From: Chara braunii
Taxonomy: Eukaryota > Streptophyta > Charophyceae > Charales > Characeae
Assembly (NCBI GenBank): GCA_003427395.1
Contig: BFEA01000921.1
Location: forward strand, 15,852 to 38,848
DNA: 22,997 nt
Direction: 5' to 3'
The notes under the pieces: model-generated
Told to the model about the DNA's origin: nothing
Seen by the model: the letters and a program-made list of their open reading frames with translations, nothing else
Databases searched by the model: none
Program-made: the position numbers and the translations under genes
In this document: piece after piece, positions 1-10,140 of the stretch
Layout of the letters: each line of letters starts with the position of its first letter
Position numbering within the stretch: position 1 is the stretch's first letter

Positions 1-535
1 TCCTCCTCCTCCTCCTCCTCTTCTCCTCCTTCTTCTTCGGCATCTTCTTCTTCTTCTTCTTCTTCCTCCTTCTCCTCCTCCTCCTCCTCTTCTTCTCCTC
101 CTCCGTTAGCCGTAGCCGTTTAATTTTTTTATATTTTTTTCGTTGCTGCTTCAACTCCTTTGCGTTCTTCTTCTTCTTCTTCTTCTTCTTCTTCTTCCTC
201 CTCCTCCTCCTCCTCCTCCTCTTCTTCTCTTCGCTCTTCTTTTGATTCTTCCTCCTCCTACTCCCCCTCTTCTTCTCCTCCTCCTCCGTTAGCCATAGCC
301 GTCATTTTTTTTTTCAAAGCTGCTTCATCTTCCTTGCGTTCTTCTTCTTCTTCTTCTTCTTCTTCTTCTTCTTCTTCTTCTTCTCCCTCCTCCTCCTCCT
401 CCTCCTCCTCTTCTTTCCCCTCTTCTTCGTCATTTTCTTCTTCCACCTCCTCCTCCTCCTCTTCTTCTTCTTTTTCTTCCTCCTCCTCCTCTTCTTCTCC
501 TCCTCCTCCATTAGCCGTAACCGTTTAATATATAT
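1..535. repeat. TCC/TTC microsatellite with higher-order ~200-bp unit
   Basis: This is an almost uninterrupted pyrimidine tract of TCC and TTC triplets. It is organised in larger units, each ending in a conserved spacer that reads roughly CCGTTAGCCGTAGCCGTTTAAT, followed by a T-rich stretch and GCTGCTTCAACTCC. The spacer occurs near 102, 286 and 508, so the unit is about 184-222 bp. Open frames here encode only poly-Ser or poly-Glu and are low-complexity artefacts, not genes. Confidence 0.9.
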
Positions 536-568
536 TTTTGTTTTTCATTGCTGCTTCAACTCCCTTCG

Positions 569-569
<1 letters not shown>

Positions 570-599
<30 letters not shown>
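570..599. repeat. Poly-C tract (30 C)
   Basis: A run of 30 cytosines follows the end of the TTC/TCC tract. Its true length may be unreliable because long C/G homopolymers are often misassembled. Confidence 0.9.
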
Positions 600-602
<3 letters not shown>

Positions 603-829
603 CGGCACACCCCAAAAAAAAGAATCCAACCTTCAAAGTCTTATTGCGGAATCCGACAGATCTCATCAAGCGCAGTCGGATCCCGCAAAGAAAAAATAAA
701 ATAAAATAAAAATTGGCCTTTTTTTTGGGCCATCCGGTTTGCCGGTTGACCCCCTCTGGCCCGGTCCGGCCTCGGTTGGACCGGGTCAGCTCGAACGGCC
801 AGTTGCCGGCCCTGCCCTGTTGTAAATCG
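600..829. other. Intergenic stretch, no gene seen
   Basis: It holds an AAAAT simple repeat (about 689-711) and a GC-rich segment with short inverted words such as GGCC...GGCC. No supported coding sequence is visible on either strand. Confidence 0.6.
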
Positions 830-855
830 TTTTTTTTTTTTTTTTTTTTTTTTTT
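830..855. repeat. Poly-T tract (26 T)
   Basis: This is a long T homopolymer. It could be the poly(A) tail of a minus-strand retroposed sequence, but no body of a LINE, SINE or processed gene was recognised beside it. Confidence 0.85.
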
Positions 856-1054
856 GTGAGCTCAAAGACTATGAATACAAAAAACGTACATCGCACACCA
901 TTAGCACTCCATGATTTCATCTCATCACCATACGAAAGGTCTGCTGACTCGATCTGCTACAGTTAGATTTGAAAATGAGACAGCTAGACCACTGATGACA
1001 CCAGCAAGGCTGTGCTCAACTCTCAAGAGGAGGGTCTAAAGACTTTGACTCATC

Positions 1055-1075
1055 TTTTTTTTTTTTTTTTTTTTT
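1055..1075. repeat. Poly-T tract (21 T)
   Basis: A second long T run lies about 200 bp from the first. The 200-bp interval between them shows no ORF or recognised repeat. Confidence 0.85.
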
Positions 1076-2217
1076 CCAAAAGAATATGTGTGTCAAAAAG
1101 CCTCCCAAGTTCCAACCAGTGGCAACCACGAAACAGATAGGTGAAACCTATTCAATACACCCACAACCACCACCAGCATGGTTGTTTTCAGCATGAACCG
1201 AAGCTCTTCCAGACCTCATGCTCCGATCAGGTTAGGTTACAGAGTTGCACCACCTTGCTCCAGCACCGGCCAGCATTGCGCCAGTTACGACCCCCGATGA
1301 CCACTGGGACTGCCCCCACAAACAGCCCCCCAGATCTCTCTACCAGGCCTTACGCCCCCACTAAGCTAGGTCACAGAGTTGCGCCACCTTGCTCCGGCTC
1401 TGGCCAGCGTTGCTCCAGCATCGGTCTTCGAGGGCCACCGAATTTTCGACCACCCCTCGCAGGATCACAGATGGCTTGCCAGATAGCACCTATTCCTACA
1501 AACTCCTCGAGAGGCAACCAAATGGAAAGCAGTAGTAAACACGATGATACTAGACTTCTTCGAGAGAGATCGCCCCTCCCTCCCCCTACCCCTCCCCCCT
1601 CAGCCCTACACTGCCTCCACCGAGGGGAGTCACCCACTCTCCCTCGGCCCCAATATAGGACCAACCCTCTACCCCGTTTTCTCCAGGAGCACACAGTTCC
1701 CACCTAAAGCATGCCCCCCCGCCCCTTGCCCATTTCCGCTTCTGCAGGGACTGATGTTGACCCACGCACCAGGTCCTGCCCCAGAAGAGGGCAACCCCCT
1801 ACTCCGCCCCTATCCTCTTTGAGACATTCACCCCCCACCTTGTAATGCCCTTGCAAGATAGAGCTCCCCCCCCGCCCCTTCCTACCGTTCAGCCCTCCGG
1901 GAACGATCCGATCCAGCAAACTACAGTTATTGATGACACACTTACCAAAATATTGTTCGCCATATTCCAATAACCCCCGAAAACACTCTACATCTTTAAG
2001 AACACGTTTCTGTGGATTATTTCCCCCCCTCACCTTGAATGGAAGAATCGGAAATTCCGGAAACTTATGTTGGAGAAAAGGTAGATAAAATTTTATGGAC
2101 TTTGCTTATGACGATGGACAATACCCTGAAGATGACGATGATGAGGATGATGGTGACGACTCACCTGCTGATGCGAAAGGCAAACAATACCTTGAAGAGC
2201 AATATCTAATGATAATA
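1076..2217. other. Intergenic stretch with no convincing gene
   Basis: Frames of up to 188 codons exist on the plus strand (1141-1707) and 110 codons on the minus strand. Their translations are rich in Pro, Ser, Thr and Arg, have no recognisable motif, and overlap each other on opposite strands. I see C-rich and purine/pyrimidine-skewed DNA and one local duplication (listed separately), and nothing else I can name. Confidence 0.5.
1234..1416. repeat. Short direct duplication, 134-bp offset
   Basis: About 50 bp at 1234-1282 (containing CAGAGTTGCACCACCTTGCT) recurs at 1368-1416 with a few substitutions. The offset is 134 bp, which suggests a two-copy tandem duplication of a ~134-bp unit whose remainder has diverged. 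Confidence 0.65.
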
Positions 2218-2392
2218 AACTGATGATGATGATGATAATGATGAGAATGAAGACAGAATGATGATGCTGATCATACTAAAGAGCAGCACCAACAACCCTT
2301 ATGATTACAAACTGATGATGATGATGATGATGATGATGATAATGATGATGATAATGATGGTCATGTCGGTAATGATGATGATAATGATGATA

Positions 2393-2438
<46 letters not shown>

Positions 2439-2441
2439 GGC
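2218..2441. repeat. GAT/ATG trinucleotide microsatellite
   Basis: This is an interrupted GAT repeat, densest at 2311-2440. Poly-Met or poly-Ile frames across it are artefacts. It ends about 50 bp before the left LTR of the retrotransposon. Confidence 0.9.
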
Positions 2442-2492
2442 ACAGCGCCCTGTGATGACTACAGGATGATGATGGTGCTGATGACAAGCACC

Positions 2493-4271
2493 TGTGACGC
2501 CCTAATCTCACACCCAGCGCGACTTCCTGATCGGAGTGGGTTGGAGGCCCGGAAGTACGAAAAAGGGGTGTGCCAAGGATTTTAGGAAAGTGGGGGTGGA
2601 GTACCAGGACAGAACTGAGATCTCCTGTGGCAAGTTTCGAGGGTAAAAGTGCAAGAGGGCAAGTGCGGGCCGTGTGCGGTGTTTCAGGTTTTATGAGCAA
2701 ATAGACCGCTTCTCAGACTGTGTAGAGAAATGAAACTTGCAGATGTCGTGCAGCATAAGGCAGATGGCATGCACGGTGTATCCCAGGGATAAGACTCCCG
2801 ACGTAATTACGTCGTTAACAGATCTAGACACTCTTGCATTTTCGAACAGAGTCCCTCACATCCTTACCCCTGTCGTCGATCCCAGGCGTGCTTCGTAGGG
2901 CTTTAGACTTACGAGACGAGAATCACCATCTCCTCTTGTCTCGCCTGTGCGGCCGGTCGCGGATCTGATGGACAGGGTGCACACTATGGGTATGGCGCTG
3001 TCTCATCAACCGCTGTCGTCGATCGCTACAAACTTCAGAATCAGATGACGAAGGTCTCAGCCGGAGGTTGCGTGCTCGCCGTTCATACTCCGTTTGGGTC
3101 CGGCGGACGAACCCCGAGGCCCGGTGCTTGCTGTCTCGCTGACACTCGTAACAAGGGGTTCGAGGCCAATAGGGAACGAGATCGTGCCACGGGATAACGG
3201 CGAGGTAGTGGAAGGGCAACACCACTCGTTACGGTGGCCAGTGAATTATTAGGACGACGACCCCGAGTTCGAAGAAGACGTGGCTCGTGTGGGACTCGGG
3301 GAATTGGGTGTGTAGGGAACAACGTCCAATGCCCTTCCTATATCCCAATCGTACACACGTTCGTCTCCTTGTTGGTAAGGGAATCTCGGAGGGTCGGGGC
3401 GGGGCTGAGAGAGGAAGTACACGTTCTTCCGTTCCCAATATTTCCGATATTGGAGGTCCCGCAAACATTCTCCGTCCGTGATGCGAAACATTTTGTCAAT
3501 CAAGCGTAAACGCCGTCATGGCCCACGTGCAGATCCTGCAGACATGAGTGTAGGCACCGTTCCTTTCGGTCGGGCTTACATATGCGTGCACAGGATCCAC
3601 TTACGACTATGTGAGGGGACGGCTCCAGGTTAGCGGGAGTGGGCACAAGCGATGGTCGATCAGATGTTACGGTCCGGGTTAGCTTAATTGAAATTTCGTC
3701 ACTTTCTAGTACCCATCATCATTGCCCTCCCCATTCCTAAGGCGCATGTCTTATCCGCGCGCGACCCCTCAGTCCTTCCCGAACAGTCAATTACGAACAA
3801 CCAATCACGGGTCCATACAATCATGACTCCAGCTTACACATGTCTGCTCTACCATCACAGGCGAATCGAACGACCCACAATCCCCAGTTCCCACCCACGC
3901 ATTCGTCAAGACAACAAAATTCCTATCAGACCCATTCATGTTTAGCGAGGGGGAGGAATCGACAAGCGTGCGCATCTTAAATCGAAAGGAAAAACAACAT
4001 GCATTCACACAAAGATCACCGACCTTGCAAGAAATTGAGAATGGCAATTGCGCCGCAAACAGAGAGAGAGGAAGTACAAGCATTCATCAGACTCTCAACC
4101 ATGCAAGATCTAACAGGGTTGAGAATAAATGATGACACACACCAAAATTCAAGATAATTCACAAGGAAAATCCGAAGCGGTCGCAACAAATTGGCCAAAG
4201 TGGAAATCCAAAATTTATACAGGAAGGTTGGAAGAAGAAGAAACAAAAGGAAAAGACAACATCCCGATTCG

Positions 4272-4360
<89 letters not shown>

Positions 4361-5520
4361 TCTCTCTCCACGTCACCTCCGATGCGGGCAGTCCATCGCC
4401 GCGCACCAACACCAAGTCGTCACCTCGCTTAGCCCAAGCCGGCTCGTGAGGTTCGCCCGTGCGCCACAGTCCGTCGTGTCCTGCACGTCAACCCCGCTTA
4501 CTTGGCCCCAGCTCGTCGGATCGCCTGACCCAATCTACTCACCTGCCCACTTACTCGTTAGCCGATCCTCACTGACCGCACTAACCTTCCAAGTTCAGAG
4601 AGAGACAACTAATCGCGCTTGCGAAATTTATAGCGTGCATGCTTGCGCGAGGGATACGGGATTAGCCCCAAGTGATGAGAAAGAGAAGAGAGGAAGTGCC
4701 TACGTCAGCATGTCCACACCGCGGCGCGGGGGACTGAGCCACTCTCCGCGCATCGATCCGGGCGTGCAAATGTGGGAACCACTTAGAACAAAGGAAGAGA
4801 GTATGCATGTGAAGACGAGGCGGGAAAGAAGGAAACACAAAGGTCATCAAGAACAAGAAGATTACAGTTGCGATTGCGCTCGCTAAAAACTACAGTTACA
4901 CACAAGATTAAGGTGCGGATGGAAATCAGTGCTTAGACCCTGTCGAGGGAAGGCGTGTGCAAGCAAGAAGCGTTGTGCAGCCAAATTGCAAGGTGCCTAA
5001 ATTCCTAGTCTAAATCCTAATTGCAAAAGAAAATTCCGAAAGAAAATCAATTAGGAGAGTCCGCGGGGGCTCGACGTTGGTTCAAATTTCAAAAATGAAA
5101 AATTCCCGCGCGCTAATCGTGCCAAAATTCCTAGTGTTCACAGAAGAACAAGAGAGGAGCTATGGCAACCGTTATTTCTCGCGCTCGCTTAGGCGCGGTC
5201 ACCCAATTGTCGGCGCGGGACTTTCCCGGCACCGGCACAACAAGTTTCAAAAAGCGAAAAAGAAGCGAGGGCATGCATGCAACTTGCCTAACCGACCCGT
5301 CTGCCCACTGCTCACCCCTTCGACCAATCGTATTCCCCCTAACCAGCTTCGCGCAGAAAATTGCACGGTCTCAGAAAGTGGTTCATCACATATGTGATGC
5401 CCAGGGGGTTCCAATCTTGTGCAAGCTCCCGCTTGCACCTATATCTCTCCAAGGTGCACGTGTCATTACCGTAGGATAAGAGTGTGGAAGTCATCATGTT
5501 AACACGTCCTGATCCTTGCA
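2493..5520 (-). repeat. 3' LTR of the Ty3/gypsy element
   Basis: Bases 2504-4496 align along their whole length with 20527-22467; roughly one base in ten differs over the first ~350 aligned bases. The outer edge is placed at the TG of TGTGACGCCC (2493). The inner edge is uncertain: the partner copy is interrupted by another transposon at the base matching 4496, so everything from 4497 to 5520 is inferred to be LTR by position. A candidate inner edge is the CA at 5519-5520, next to a weak purine run on the minus strand (AAAGATGGG, complement of 5521-5529). A 16-bp perfect palindrome (5384-5399) and an 8-bp-stem hairpin (5419-5438) lie near that edge. No gene was seen in this stretch. Confidence 0.75.
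4271..4369. repeat. CT dinucleotide microsatellite inside the LTR
   Basis: About 99 bp of (CT)n with a few CCC interruptions. The matching tract in the other LTR (22307-22340) is only about 34 bp, so the tract changed length after the two LTRs separated. Confidence 0.9.
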
Positions 5521-5529
5521 CCCATCTTT

Positions 5530-6010
5530 AGTGTTCCGAGGAAGGGGGGTAAGGGAGTCGGAATGTGGGTGCGGGGGGTGGGGGATGTTCCCTCGGGAGT
5601 GCGGGTAAGAAACTTGCCATCCCTGCTACTGTCCCGGGGAGTTCAAGGTATCGGACGGTGCGGTGTATGTGCGGGAAACAATGGCTGTCATTGGGAAGGG
5701 AAGCAAGGTAATCTGGAATCAGGATAGAGAGTGGAAAAGGTACGAAGCACGACCACGAGGAATTACTCGTGATCTGTACACACAGGGATAGTCCCTGTGA
5801 TTGTGCAGTAAACTTTGATCACATTGTGATCCCACCATGCGGCGATGAAAAGAAGGATGTGTAGGCAGAAAGAAAAAAAAACGCACTGAGTAGTGGGGTG
5901 CAGGTATATTGTGGCGGCGAGGCGGGTGGTGTAGAATTGGTAGAAGAGGGAGGAGGGGAAAGGATTTTGGGGAAATATAAGTGGTGTCGATGTGCCAGAG
6001 TGTAAGGTAA
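5530..6010. other. Spacer between accessory ORF and 3' LTR
   Basis: It lies downstream of the minus-strand accessory ORF stop and is G-rich on the plus strand (several GGGGG runs near 5548-5585). No recognisable coding sequence. It is probably the 3' untranslated part of the retrotransposon. Confidence 0.45.
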
Positions 6011-7515
6011 TCAAGGGGACGACGGGATAATGACCGGGGACCTAGCCCGATGCCCCTCATTGGCACGTGCTTGAACTGAGGGACGGGGGGAAGGAGAGGG
6101 GGATCGGGTCCGTTGCCTCCGTGTCGGCCCGCTCGAAGTCTCTGCGGCGCAGCGCTCATCTTCCTCGGCCGGCGGATCCAGATCTCCGGTCGGATCGTCT
6201 GGAATCGGCAAATCCGTCCACTTTCCCTCTGCGATTTTTGCTCGGCGTCGCTCGGCTTCAGCAGGGTCCTCTTCCTGTGTCCTCACTTGTCCCTCCCCTT
6301 CTTCCTCGCTCTCGTCCTCTTCCTCCTCTTCACTTATCGCCCCCGACTCATGCTCACTGTGCTCGGTGTAATACTCGTCCTCTTCGGGGGTGTCTTCCGA
6401 TTCGTCTCCCTTTTCCTCTTCTTCTTCTTTTTCTTCTTCTTCTTCTTCTTCTTCTTCTTCTTCTGATGTCGGCTCCCCTCGACCCAAGAAGAGAAGGTCA
6501 ATTATCTTCCCGGGATTTAGGTAGTTACCGTGTGACGGGTAACTACAGTTGTTCCAATCGCCCTCCAAGCACGCCGACCACTGTAGATACGGCGTCAGGT
6601 TGCGCGAGAGAATATGTGGCGCCGGTCTCTTGTCGTAATGCGAGACAGTGTCGATTGGCAAGTCGTCTAGAAGTTTCATTAGGAAGATCAAGAGTCCCCC
6701 CACGATCGGTTGTCGATGTCCTGCCTCCACCGATCCGAAGACGAATCCCAATAAATCCCCTTCCACCCTCGTTCTCCACGCTTGAATAATGAGCAATTCC
6801 ACGTCCTCGTTCGCGGCGGGGTGCTCGCCGTCCCTGGTCCACTTCAGCCTGATTTCGACTAAGCACAGAGATAGAGTCTTGTAAGTTTGCCACCACCCTT
6901 GCAATTGTTCAGGCTTAATGAGAGGGATCGTCAATGGTTGTACTCGGAAAGAGAGATGGGGATGAAGCGCTGACTGCCGGAAGACAGGGAAGGTAGAGGG
7001 GAGGCTGAAGGTGGAGAATTTGTGATAGTTCATTGAGGACGCGAGAAGACGGTGAGTGCGGGGAGATATACCGCGGGATTCTGCCGGAGAGTGCGGATGC
7101 CGTCCAGGTCAATACTGTTAGTATTGACGACGTTATCCCCTCTCCGCGCAAGCAGCGGACTCCAGGAACTCGCCAACTCCCTCCCTCAATCTCGCAGCGA
7201 GACGAGAATGTTCGGATGTGCCCGCGGGTCCACCGTAGTGATATCTCCGCTAAAGGAGACAATTGTTGAGACGTGGCTGGTCCCTGGCGCCGAGAGCCAT
7301 AGAAAGGCCGATGCTTCGGCCAACACCTGTGCCTTGCTGTTGGGTATCACGAATCGGAACTCCGCTGCTGCACGCACGCTGACCGTGCTGAAAAACTGGG
7401 CAAATCAGATGACGTCCGGGCTGACACGCAAATGATGAACTTGTCTGATCACCGAGATGTGTCCGCGTGGCGCGAACATCCGCTTATTGAGTACCTGTTC
7501 TGTGGAAAAACTCAT
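6011..7515 (-). pseudogene. Accessory ORF of the retrotransposon, acidic and SR-rich C-terminus
   Basis: A minus-strand coding region follows the integrase. It starts at an ATG at 7515 and runs to a stop at 6011, about 500 codons. The first ~330 residues look globular (hydrophobic stretches such as FVFGSVEAG and GGLLIFLMKLLDDLP). Then comes a Glu-run domain encoded by the CTT repeat at 6413-6464, then an acidic/Arg-rich tail ending RSPSPSPRP...SPVIIPSSP. Two in-frame TGA stops (7405-7407, 7186-7188) and one frameshift near 7035 break it; coding resemblance continues past each, so it is one decayed gene. In this copy it is in frame with the preceding integrase, with no stop between. Function is unknown. 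I recall similar proteins repeated in Chara braunii, from memory only. Acidic and SR-like tails could suit chromatin or RNA binding, but nothing here proves that. Confidence 0.65.
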
Positions 7516-8711
7516 GGCGAAGAGGAGGGAGAAGATGGAGGGGGAGAGGAATGAAAGGGGGACGTCACTTTCCCACTCGGACTCCGATTCCGAGGGCAAC
7601 CCAGTTGGAGAGGGAGGAGAGGAAAGAGGGAGAGGGCGGAGATTGAACACGTGGCAGACTATGGGCCTAGCTGACCGGCTGACTCCCACTTCGGGAGCAA
7701 GATGCACGGTGTTCACTCCGTTAGGTCCGAGCTCGATCACTCGAAAGCACCCGAAGAATCGTGGCGCTAGTTTCCCTCGACGAGCACATTTCCTTACCTG
7801 CACCAAGTCCCCTAATTTTCATTGGGGTTGGGGACCCGCATTCCCGTTCCGGGCCTCATAGCTCCGGACCTGTCGGCCATGGGCCATTTCTGTCATACGC
7901 TGTCTTTTTCGGGCTAACCGGGGGAGGGCCCTTTCCATCAAATCCAAATGATGTTTGACCTTGTCCTTAACCGTCGCTCTAGTGGCCCTTCGGGGAAGGG
8001 TCGTTTCATCATTTAGGCTCCGTATCGAGAAGCAAGCTAGATTGTTGGTCCGTAGTTGAAATGGCGAAAGTTCCGTAGATTCATGCGGGGTCCCTCGGTG
8101 TACAGCCAAATTATGATCCACAATATCAGGCCATTGTCGCGTGTCCCTAGCCGCAATATTCCGTCGAGTGTCGTTTTGATGACCGGTTAGCATTTTCTAC
8201 GAGACCATTCGATTGAGACATGTGAGGGGCAGTATTACGAATGGATACTCTATATATGACTATATTCCTCATGACTTCCCCTCGGAACTCTGCTCCATTG
8301 TCCGTAAGTATTTCCTCGGTATCCCGATGCATCCCGAGGAAACGGTTGACATACCACGCTATTTTCGTCGTCTGTCTAGTCCGACATGGGTAGACCTCGA
8401 TTCATTTTGAAAAGTGATCGACGAAAAACCAGAAGTATTGAATATTCACAACTATTCGGTCCAACGGGCACGACAATATCCGCCGTATCCATGCTTACCC
8501 TTTGAAACGGTCGTTGGACTTCAGTGGGCACTATCGATCTAGGCGGCTGAATTGACTACTTGTCAGCGGCGCAGACCTGACAATTTCGGACGATGAATTT
8601 AACATCATCGAGAATGTTCGACCAATACCACTCGTTTTTATCGATTGCGGCTTCCGTAATTCTGACAGCAAAATGGGCGGCGGTTTCCTCGTGTGCCGAC
8701 TTAACCCAGTC
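7516..8711 (-). pseudogene. Integrase (HHCC, DD-E core, GPY/F-like C-terminus), broken
   Basis: Integrase inserts retrotransposon cDNA into the genome. The N-terminal zinc-binding region is visible: His at 8693-8691, His at 8675-8673 (HEETAAH), then NCQVC just before 8559. The catalytic core has its first Asp in SMDTAD (codon 8489-8487), the second Asp in TDNGAEF (8302-8300), and Glu in GLVEN (8197-8195). The last two are separated by 34 residues, close to the usual 35. A second part reads ESTELSPFQLRTNN, and the C-terminal segment GKLAPRFFGCFRV is typical of the GPY/F region of Ty3/gypsy integrases. Damage: an in-frame TAG at 8558-8556, a frameshift between 8486 and 8332, another near 8190, and TGA at 7821-7819. 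All catalytic residues survive, but no continuous protein can be made. Confidence 0.88.
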
Positions 8712-8811
8712 ATACCTCATCTACAAATGGGGGACAGACATCCAAATCCCGCTACCATCCGTTTTTCGTTTTTCTAATCGTCCTTCATTCCATCGATAAT
8801 CCCAAGCCCGT

Positions 8812-9100
8812 TTATTGGTCCGCCTCCGATCCTCCTTTGTGAAGTCCTGGAGGGGGTTCCCGACTACGGTGGTTATTAAAACGACATATGTTCACACTTC
8901 GGCCCTTTCTAAACCTACGGGTTTTTTCTAAGCCCTCCGACGTGGCTTCCAGGAAGCGGGCCTCCGTAGGAATTTTGTCGGATCGACACAAGGGACATAA
9001 CCAAGCCTTGTTCACATTCCGATATTGAATGCAGGCATTATGGGCCCTAGAAACGCAACGTGACAATCTACCCACTCGACATACCCTTCCCCACTAGGAT
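8812..9100 (-). pseudogene. Cys/His-rich segment between RNase H and integrase, PHD-like
   Basis: The minus strand reads CVSRAHNAC, then after about 10 residues WLCPLCRSDK. The pattern H-x2-C followed by W-x-C-x2-C resembles the C-terminal half of a PHD or related cross-brace zinc finger. The N-terminal cysteines are unclear: the frame closes at a stop about 27 codons upstream, and a cysteine expected before WLCPLC appears as Tyr (CIQY). After the motif come roughly 55 basic, uncharacterised residues. The segment sits where the linker between RNase H and integrase would be. It may be a captured finger, a family-specific linker, or chance. Confidence 0.35.
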
Positions 9101-9241
9101 GCATAGGGACCGAATAAACCCTTGAAATTGCTTCGCAAAATAGCAAAATTTATCGGGCAGGGAGAGAAGAGATGAAGACGAAGGGGGAGAAAGAGGGCCT
9201 TCGGAAGTACCTTCGTGCCCCGACGCCATATTTATCGCCAT

Positions 9242-9532
9242 TCACTTCTTAACAGGCCGAGGGAGGATGGCCACATGTCCGTACGAGGGCTCGTTGTTCG
9301 ACTCTGGCTCTTTCCACGACATAATCTCGTCACTCTTGGCTACCTTGTTGGGCCGGTGTAATCGTGTCAGTCCGTCAGCGTTGTCGTGCTTCTCTGTCTT
9401 CCAATGGACGATATCAAAATCGTATTCTTGCAGTCGCACAACCCAGCGCCCAATCATGCCCGTATAGTTAGTAAGTTTCTTAAGAGCCAGCAAGGGCTCA
9501 TGGTCCGTGACGAGGAGGAATTTATGTCCGTA
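9242..9532 (-). pseudogene. RNase H domain, C-terminal half (split by transposon)
   Basis: Minus-strand reading enters from the target-site copy (9532-9527) and continues as GHKFLLVTDHEPLLALKKL, then IGRWVVRLQEYDFDIVH, then NADGLTRLHRP. TDHEP holds the third acidic residue of Ty3/gypsy RNase H, and the last motif is the typical end of the domain. The N-terminal half lies 9.5 kb away at 19066-19305. The reading frame of the two halves matches once the DNA transposon and one copy of the duplicated hexamer are disregarded. RNase H degrades the RNA strand during reverse transcription. The frame ends with TGA at 9244-9242. Confidence 0.9.
9527..9532. other. Target-site duplication, left copy (TCCGTA)
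   Basis: TCCGTA here and at 19066-19071 are identical and directly flank the ACAG termini of the inserted DNA transposon. In the retrotransposon frame the hexamer encodes Tyr-Gly of RNase H. Confidence 0.92.
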
Positions 9533-9552
9533 ACAGAGGATTCGTTAAAACC
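9533..9552 (+). repeat. Left terminal inverted repeat
   Basis: ACAGAGGATTCGTTAAAACC pairs with the complement of 19046-19065 with two mismatches. It is directly preceded by the target duplication. Confidence 0.92.
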
Positions 9553-10140
9553 AAACAAATCAAATTGTTAGGTTTGAAAAACCATTTTGAAAGTTTTTGA
9601 AGACCCGAATTGAAGGTCTCTCGAGTGACACGAATTATAGGTGAAAAAAAGGATCGGGAAAAAACAAGTAGCAAATGAATTTTTGAGAAGCACACAAAAT
9701 GGTGACAAAAAATATAAGTTTTTTCAACGCTAGTCACTGGCAGCTGGTACGCACAGCAACATTGATCCAAATAATTTGATATTTTTCACCTCCGAAAGAA
9801 ATAGGCTCCACAACTAAGCGGTCAAACAGCCTTTAGGCCAATTTGGAAGTTCGTGTTTATAGTCCTATAAATATGTTTCACTAGAAAGTGGATTTTTGTG
9901 AACCGACAGAGAGGAGGCTGCAATTCAAAAGAATGTCCAGTTTCGAACGACTTTGTACCTGAGCGGGAATTGACTTTCAAAACATGTTGCCCTTCGAAAG
10001 ATTTTAAAAAATCGACTTATAGTCCTATATGTTAGTCTTCCCAAAAACAGTGTAAGACTGATTCACACACATGTTTTTATAGTCATATAAGCTTATTGCC
10101 GTTGAGAAAGACCACCTAATAAATTTTGTGTTTTGACTTA
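9553..10140. other. Left subterminal region of the DNA transposon
   Basis: AT-rich and without a credible gene. It carries three copies of a near-palindromic 14-mer: TTATAGTCCTATAA at 9857-9870, TTATAGTCCTATAT at 10017-10030 and TTATAGTCATATAA at 10077-10090. The first two are 160 bp apart. Related 14-mers in the opposite orientation occur near the right end, so they are candidate transposase-binding or accessory sites. Confidence 0.7.

Noticed and set aside
160-528. 122-residue serine-rich frame, and overlapping Glu- and Lys-rich frames on the other strand
   Set aside because: Pure translation of the TTC/TCC microsatellite; both strands are open only because the triplets contain no stops.
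830-1075. Poly-T runs as tails of a retroposed gene or SINE
   Set aside because: No body sequence, internal promoter boxes or target duplication could be recognised next to them.
1141-1707. 188-residue plus-strand frame
   Set aside because: Pro/Ser/Arg-rich without motif, overlaps a frame on the opposite strand, and partly made of a local duplication.
2911-3520. Several 60-135-residue overlapping frames, repeated at 20950-21540
   Set aside because: They lie in the paired LTRs, are open in several frames on both strands, and show no conserved protein motif; similarity is explained by LTR duplication.
5384-5438. A TGTGATGCCC word beside a 16-bp palindrome, resembling the start of another plus-strand LTR
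   Set aside because: No matching second LTR, primer site or coding region on the plus strand was found. It more likely lies within the 3' LTR of the minus-strand element.
5719-6159. 146-residue minus-strand frame overlapping the end of the accessory ORF
   Set aside because: Out-of-frame shadow of the accessory ORF tail continuing into Pro/His-rich non-coding sequence.
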